Below, in pieces: positions 59,382 to 64,000 of a DNA stretch of 64,000 bases (position 1 is the stretch's first letter; each line of letters begins with the position of its first letter). Source of the DNA: Streptomyces sp. YPW6 (GTDB taxonomy: Bacteria; Actinomycetota; Actinomycetes; Streptomycetales; Streptomycetaceae). The stretch covers positions 6,111,001 through 6,175,000 of the forward strand of contig NZ_CP076457.1 of NCBI RefSeq assembly GCF_018866325.1, read 5' to 3'. The position numbers and the translations under genes are program-made. The notes beneath the pieces are model-generated. The model had not been told where the DNA came from, made no database searches, and was given only the letters and a program-made list of their open reading frames with translations.

Positions 59382-61163
59382 TCAGGAGGCGGCGGTCGGG
59401 ACCCACCGCTGGCTGGCCCGGCCGTCGCACCCGTTCTGCACGATCCGGGCCCCCCGGGTGGTCGAACTCCCCGAGACGTCCATGCACATGCCGCTGTGGA
59501 CGGAGGTCAGCCGGAAGGCGGAGCCGTCCGCCGTGACCCGCCATCGCTGCCCCGGTTCGTCCGAGCAGGTCGCGTCCACGGCGGCGGCCCCGTCCGCGGT
59601 GGAGGCCACGGCCACGCAGCGCCCGCTGGACTTGATCTTCATCTGGTAGCCGCTGTCGGCGTCACCGGTCAGGGTGAAGCGCTGGTTGACGTAGGCTCCG
59701 CCGTCCCACTGGACCAGGTGCTCCCCGCTGGTCGGCTTGTCCAGTGCCAGGCCGGAGTTGACGTTGTCGATCTTGTACGTCCGGCCCGAGACGATCGGCC
59801 CCGGCGCGGGCGTCGGCGTGGGCGTGGGGGTGGGTGTCGGTCCGGGGCCGCCGTCGCCCTTGGCGTGGCAGGCGCCGGAGACCGAGTCGGTGAACGTCCG
59901 CCCGGCGACCGGCTTGAAGGTGAAGGAGTAGCCGGTGGACGACAGGTCGAACCGGCCGACGCCGAAGGTCTTGTTGTCGAACTTCTCCGAGGTGGCCGCC
60001 GACCTTCCGGTGGAGGAGTAGAGCGCGCGCCCGCCGGTGCCGATGACGAAGGGGCGTACGCCGTTGGCGGTGTCCTTGCGCCCGTCGGCCATCGACGGGG
60101 CGAAGCGCTCGTAGTGGTGGTCGTGGCCGGTGACGACGACATCGGCCTTGTAGTCGGTCAGGGCCTTGTAGAGCGGGGAGGTGCCGCTGGTGTCGCCGTG
60201 GTCACCCGAGGAGAACCGGGCGTGGTGCCAGTAGGCCAGCGTGCACGGCTTGCCGCTGGCCGCGAGGTCGGCCCGCAGCCACTTCTCCTGGGTGCTGCCG
60301 GTGCTCATCGAGACGTTGGAGTTCAGCGCCACCAGGTGCCAGTCGCCGACGTCGAAGCTGTAGTACCCCTTGCCCTTGCCGCCGGTCTCGACGTTCTTGC
60401 CGCCGTAGTAGTCGAAGTACCCGGAGGCTCCGCTGGTCCGGTACTCGTGGTTGCCCGGGGTGGGGTGGACCAGGGAGTTGAACCGGCCCCAGTAGCGGTC
60501 GTAACTGCCCTTGAACTCCGAGAGCTTGCCCGAGTCGTAGGCGTTGTCGCCGGCCGTGATCACGGCGGCGGGCGCCATGGCGGCCACCACCTCGGCCGTC
60601 TGGTTGCAGGCCGTCCCGCAGATGTCGCCGGCCGCGGCCAGGGTCACCGTGTCGGCGGCGAGCGGCCGCTCGCCCGACTGGTAGGCGTCGACGGTGAAGT
60701 GGCTGCCCGGTGTGGTGAGCGCGGGCTCGACGGTGACGCAGTCGCCCTCGAAGGCCCGGGTGTGGAAGGCCCGTCCGGCCCCGGCTCCGGCCGTGAGGGT
60801 CTGCTCGCCGCCGCGGGATCCCCGCAGGGTGACGGTGTCCGTGCCGCGCAGTTCGAGCGCGTCGAACCGGACCCGCAGCCAGCGCGCGCCGTCGTCGCAG
60901 ATCCGGTGGGCGGCGCGGGCCTGCTGGTCGCCGGTGCGGCCGGCCACCTCCGTGCGGCCGAAGTGGGCTGCCCGCTGCGCCAGTTGGGGTACCTCGGCGG
61001 TCGCTGAGCCGGACAGCGCCGCCGGGGCGGGCGGGCCGGACGCGGCGTCGCGGGCGGTCAGGGAGTGGGCGGCGGTCAGTCCGCCGCCGGTCAGGACGAG
61101 GGCCGTGGCCGCGGTGAGCAGATACCGCGCCGAGAACGGCGAACGTGGTCGGGAAGTGCCCAT
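59382..61163 (-). CDS. secreted metallophosphoesterase with C-terminal ricin-type lectin domain
   Basis: 593 residues. Sec signal (PFSARYLLTAATALVLTGGG), then an N-terminal beta domain. Calcineurin-like phosphoesterase domain: LAAAGDICG, VITAGDNAYDSGKLSE, HPTPGNHEYRTSG, YWHHARFSSGDHG and VVTGHDHHYERFAPS, all metal ligands present. A PTPTPTPTPAPG linker leads to a ricin B-type beta-trefoil with QRWRVT and QRWVPTAAS QxW motifs. Probably an extracellular phosphatase targeted to a polysaccharide. ATG at 61163 with GGAGG upstream. First gene of an operon with MFS and propeller protein. Confidence 0.93.
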   Translation of the reverse strand: MGTSRPRSPFSARYLLTAATALVLTGGGLTAAHSLTARDAASGPPAPAALSGSATAEVPQLAQRAAHFGRTEVAGRTGDQQARAAHRICDDGARWLRVRFDALELRGTDTVTLRGSRGGEQTLTAGAGAGRAFHTRAFEGDCVTVEPALTTPGSHFTVDAYQSGERPLAADTVTLAAAGDICGTACNQTAEVVAAMAPAAVITAGDNAYDSGKLSEFKGSYDRYWGRFNSLVHPTPGNHEYRTSGASGYFDYYGGKNVETGGKGKGYYSFDVGDWHLVALNSNVSMSTGSTQEKWLRADLAASGKPCTLAYWHHARFSSGDHGDTSGTSPLYKALTDYKADVVVTGHDHHYERFAPSMADGRKDTANGVRPFVIGTGGRALYSSTGRSAATSEKFDNKTFGVGRFDLSSTGYSFTFKPVAGRTFTDSVSGACHAKGDGGPGPTPTPTPTPTPAPGPIVSGRTYKIDNVNSGLALDKPTSGEHLVQWDGGAYVNQRFTLTGDADSGYQMKIKSSGRCVAVASTADGAAAVDATCSDEPGQRWRVTADGSAFRLTSVHSGMCMDVSGSSTTRGARIVQNGCDGRASQRWVPTAAS

Positions 61164-61841
61164 GCTGAAAGCCTCCGTGGGGGGTGGGAAACGGAAACGC
61201 CGCCGCCACCCGCCGGGCGAGCACGGTCCGGGACGGGGCGCGGCCATGGCGGGGAACGTACTGCTCCGGTCGCGGCCCTTGACAGTGCGCGGCGGACCCG
61301 GGGCGGCAACTCTCCGGACAGCCGGCCCGCACCGGGACCCCGCCCTTCTCGCGGCCCGGTCACCCGGGGGCCCCCGGAAGCCGGAACCTCCCAGGTGGGA
61401 GGGGGATCCAGGTCCCCGGCCGGGGCCCCTTCGCGCTCCCGTCCCCGGGAGCGGCGCGATCGGAGGGCCGTACGGCGCCGGACATCCAGAGAGTGGCGGA
61501 CGGACCGGCGGAGGCGGGACCGGCCCGCCGGTGACCGGTCAGCGGTGCACGCCGACCGCTCACCGGGGCGCGAGGGGTGCCGGCCGTCGGCCTGCGGCGG
61601 GCACCGGCCGGTCACGGGTGCGATGCGGGCGCGCCGGTCATGCGGGGCCGCCGGGCGGCCGGCGGCCCCCGCCGGGTGACGGCCCAGGGCACGAGGACGG
61701 TACGGGGGCGTTACGGGTACGGAGGGCGGGAGCAGTGGAGGTCACGCCGGGTACGGGGGCCGGGCGGTGGAGGTCGTGCCGGGTACGGAGGCAGGGGGCG
61801 GTGGAGGTCACGCCTGGTCCAGGGGCGGGGGCGCGGGCAGG
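61164..61841. other. 678-bp intergenic region
   Basis: No gene is supported on either strand; open frames here show no recognisable motif or natural start. It carries the promoter of the phosphoesterase operon at its left end and degenerate direct repeats at its right end. Confidence 0.5.
61715..61815. repeat. 32-34 bp degenerate direct repeats
   Basis: Three copies starting at 61715, 61749 and 61781 share GGGTACGG...GTGGAGGTCRYGCC. No spacers, non-coding, just downstream of the XRE-type gene stop. Confidence 0.7.
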
Positions 61842-62849
61842 TCAGCCCCACTGCCACCGGATGCCGTGGATGCCCGGGACCGGCGACGCGGCGACGTGCT
61901 GGACGACGCCCGAGACGCCGGGATACAGCTCGTTCGTCTCCTCCCGGGAGGCCGACACCTTGGCGCGGTGGAAGTACAGCACCCGGGCCGGCAGCGTGGA
62001 CGGGTCGAACACGACCTCCTGCACCAGCTCCGGCGGACTGGTGCGGACCCGCAGGTCCGCGACGGTGGACCGGACGCCCGGCGGGAAGCGGACCGTGTGG
62101 GCCACGCGGATGCACTGGCCCGCCCGCAGCTCCCGGTCCAGCAGCAGCTCATAGGCCATGAACCCGCTGTCCGCGTCGAACCGCTGCCGCCCGGGGCGGC
62201 ACGCCTGGGTGTCGGTCACCCGGGGGCTGGAACGCAGCTCCGGCTCGTGCAGGGCGACCACCAGCCTCCGTACCCCGTCCCTGGTGGCACGCAGGGTCCG
62301 GTGCCGGACGATTCCCGCGTGGCACCGCTCGGCGTCCACCAGGGCCGCGTGGTACGCGCTGAGCGGCACGAACGCGTGCAGGTCGAGCGGGGTGGCGTCG
62401 ATCATGGCCAGGACCGCCACGAACGCGGCCGGGTGGTCCCAGACCTGCCGGGTGCTCAGGGAACCCGGGCTGTGACGCAGATGCGGGCCCCGGGGCCGCG
62501 GCGGTCCGATGAGCGCCAGCAGCGCACCGGACGGCAGCCCGAGGATCTTCTCCAGAGCCACCACCGCCTGGAGCGACTCGGGCCGCTCCGGCTGGTTCTC
62601 GCCGCGCTGCCAGTAGCTGAGCGCCGTGGTGCTGGCCCGGACCCCCTGCCGCTGCAGCCGGTAGCGCAGGCGCTCCAGCGTCAGCCCGCTGTTCCGGATG
62701 GCCAGGGACAGCGCCTGGCTGAAGGGCCCGTCGCGAAAGGCCCGGACCCACTCCTCGCCGCCGGGCCTCTCCGCCGGGGGCACCTGGGTACGGGGGGCGG
62801 GCGCCTCGCTCGCCGGCCCGGCCGGGCCCGGTCTCGTCGTGTCGCGCAC
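61842..62849 (-). CDS. XRE-type HTH protein with large C-terminal domain
   Basis: 335 residues. HTH: FSQALSLAIRNSGLTLERLR then TALSYWQRGENQPERPESL, matching Cro/C1-type binding domains. The C-terminal 230 residues contain no motif I recognise; it includes RVTDTQACRPGRQRFDADSG and FDPSTLPARVLYFHRAKV. Similar long XRE proteins in Streptomyces are of unknown function. GTG at 62849 preceded by GGAGG; the longer frame from 62921 has no ribosome site. Confidence 0.75.
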   Translation of the reverse strand: MRDTTRPGPAGPASEAPAPRTQVPPAERPGGEEWVRAFRDGPFSQALSLAIRNSGLTLERLRYRLQRQGVRASTTALSYWQRGENQPERPESLQAVVALEKILGLPSGALLALIGPPRPRGPHLRHSPGSLSTRQVWDHPAAFVAVLAMIDATPLDLHAFVPLSAYHAALVDAERCHAGIVRHRTLRATRDGVRRLVVALHEPELRSSPRVTDTQACRPGRQRFDADSGFMAYELLLDRELRAGQCIRVAHTVRFPPGVRSTVADLRVRTSPPELVQEVVFDPSTLPARVLYFHRAKVSASREETNELYPGVSGVVQHVAASPVPGIHGIRWQWG

Positions 62850-63187
62850 GGCGCCTCCATCCGACGCGAAGGACTGTGGTGGATTCTCCCGGCCCCTGTC
62901 AACGGGCGTCCACCGTGCCACCGGGGGGTTGCGGCGTCGCCGGTCGTGGTCCGGGTGTTCCGCCCCGGGAGGCTGCGGTCGGTGCCGTGGGCTCGGCCGG
63001 GGCCGGTCGAACGGAGTGAGGGCCTTCCGGGTCCGGTGGGGACCGCGACGTCCACACCGACCGGAAGGCCCACCGCCTCACCATCGCGCGTGCCCTGGGC
63101 CGGGGCCGGACGCCTGCGTCCGGCCCGCGTGGCCGTGCACGGCCACGCGGCGGGCCACGACCACGCACGCTCGGGGCGCGGCGGTGC
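62850..63187. other. 338-bp gap rich in palindromes
   Basis: Contains the XRE-type gene promoter and several inverted repeats: 63021-63030 with 63061-63070 (10 bp, 30-nt loop), plus the two terminator hairpins annotated separately. No gene seen. Confidence 0.55.
63104..63149 (-). terminator. tandem terminator hairpins after the molybdopterin oxidoreductase
   Basis: Stem 63104-63112 with 63117-63125, then a perfect 24-bp palindrome at 63126-63149. They lie 39 bp beyond the stop of the minus-strand oxidoreductase gene. Confidence 0.75.
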
Positions 63188-64000
63188 TCAGTCGCTGCCG
63201 GAGGTGCTCCGGGGCTCCTCGAAGCGGATGACGACGGACTTGCTGGCCGGGGTGTTGCTGGTGTCGGCCGTGGAGTCGAGGGGGACCAGGACGTTGGTCT
63301 CCGGGTAGTAGGCGGCGGCACAGCCCCGGGCAGTGGGGTAGTGGACGATGCGGAAACCCTCCGCGCGCCGTTCCACGCCGTCCTTCCACTCGCCGACCAG
63401 GTCGGTGTACCCGCCGTCGGTGAGGCCGAGGGCGGCGGCGTCCTCGGGGTTGACCATGACGATGCGTCGGCCGCCCTTGATGCCCCGGTAGCGGTCGTCG
63501 AGTCCGTAGATGGTGGTGTTGTACTGGTCGTGCGACCGCAGGGTCTGCAACAGCAGCCTGCCGTCGGGGAGTTCGGGGTACTCGACGGGGGCTGCGGTGA
63601 AGTTGGCGCGACCCGTGGCGGTGGGGAAGCGGCGCTCGTCGCGGGGGGCGTGGGGGAGAGTGAAGCCGCCGGGGCGGGCGATGCGGGTGTTGAAGTCCTC
63701 GAAGCCGGGGACGACGCGGGAGATGCGGTCGCGGATGGCGGCGTAGTCCCGCTCGAACCCCTCCCAGTCGGTACGGGAGCGGGCGCCGAGGACCGCGCGG
63801 GCGAGGCGGGCGACGATGGCCGGTTCGGAGAGCAGGTGGGGGCTCGCGGGGGTGAGGTTGCCGCGGGAGGCGTGGACCATCCCCATGGAGTCCTCGACGG
63901 TGACGAACTGCCTGCCGCCCGCCTGGACGTCCTTGTCGGTACGGCCCAGCGTCGGGAGGATCAGGGCCCGGGTCCCGGTGACCGCGTGGCTGCGGTTGAG
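63188..64000 (-). CDS. FdhF/YdeP-type molybdopterin oxidoreductase, C-terminal part (5' end outside window)
   Basis: The frame is open to the window edge, so only the last 270 residues are present. The segment LNRSHAVTGTRALILPTLGR and the QFVTVEDSMGMVHASRGNL stretch fit the active-site domain, and LLQTLRSHDQYNTTIYGLDD with VMVNPEDAAALGLTDGGYTD is the molybdopterin-dinucleotide-binding domain of formate-dehydrogenase-like enzymes. YdeP-type members are linked with acid resistance; the substrate is not established here. Metal and cluster ligands are outside the window. Confidence 0.88.
   Translation of the reverse strand, partial: LNRSHAVTGTRALILPTLGRTDKDVQAGGRQFVTVEDSMGMVHASRGNLTPASPHLLSEPAIVARLARAVLGARSRTDWEGFERDYAAIRDRISRVVPGFEDFNTRIARPGGFTLPHAPRDERRFPTATGRANFTAAPVEYPELPDGRLLLQTLRSHDQYNTTIYGLDDRYRGIKGGRRIVMVNPEDAAALGLTDGGYTDLVGEWKDGVERRAEGFRIVHYPTARGCAAAYYPETNVLVPLDSTADTSNTPASKSVVIRFEEPRSTSGSD

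Noticed and set aside
61091..61615. 174-codon minus-strand gene in the gap before the XRE-type gene
   Set aside because: Arg/Pro/Ser-rich composition, no motif, no ribosome site, and frames of similar length exist on the other strand.

Overview
The window is high-GC actinobacterial DNA, almost certainly a Streptomyces chromosome. Codons end overwhelmingly in G or C, GTG starts and ATGA overlaps are common, and the order lgt - gltBD - pyk - ANTAR regulator - liv ABC transporter looks like conserved Streptomyces core. All names come from reading protein sequence, motifs and gene order; no database search was run.

Layout. 1-1.4 kb: end of a DsbA/thioredoxin-fold protein and lgt. 1.7-5.4 kb: a compact island of less GC-extreme genes. 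It has an orphan LuxR-type regulator, an SdpC-like toxin precursor, SdpA and SdpB export/maturation proteins and a PrsW/CPBP-like membrane protease. This resembles the Bacillus cannibalism-toxin system with a different immunity/regulation module. 5.7-7.7 kb: ribokinase and a VIT1/CCC1 metal transporter. 8.2-14.2 kb: gltB-gltD glutamate synthase. 14.4-17.9 kb: rhomboid protease, VWA protein, HutD, GNAT and a PNPOx-like protein.

17.9-29.9 kb: a locus matching the actinobacterial KstR2 regulon for steroid C/D-ring (HIP) breakdown. It has two acyl-CoA dehydrogenases (ipdE2/ipdE1), SDR (ipdF), kstR2, thiolase (fadA6), then ipdC-ipdB-ipdA-echA20 and a second SDR. Near-identical palindromes (AACAAGTGTTTGGT and ACCAAACGTTTGTT) sit in both divergent promoter regions. 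A cold-shock gene and a DEAD-box helicase split the locus.

30-39.8 kb: GNAT, ankyrin protein, HExxH/zinc-ribbon protein, GH35 beta-galactosidase with divergent AraC regulator, chorismate mutase, aquaporin and aminopeptidase N. 39.8-46.6 kb: an exceptionally C-rich stretch with three broken reading frames (ArsR remnant, PLP decarboxylase without an in-frame stop, SIMPL-domain gene without an in-frame start), an intact siderophore-type N-hydroxylase and a Tat-exported 5'-nucleotidase. 46.7-49.9 kb: pyruvate kinase, a free-standing LAGLIDADG protein, a tRNA with a Leu(CAA) anticodon but a short variable loop, and the PdtaR-like ANTAR regulator. 50-56.9 kb: livJ-livH-livM-livG-livF and a thioesterase. 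57-64 kb: secreted metallophosphoesterase-ricin lectin, MFS exporter and beta-propeller-like membrane protein in one operon, an XRE-type regulator, and the 3' end of a molybdopterin oxidoreductase cut by the window edge.

The best candidates for something under-described are the Sdp-like toxin island and the HIP/KstR2 locus with its paired operators.
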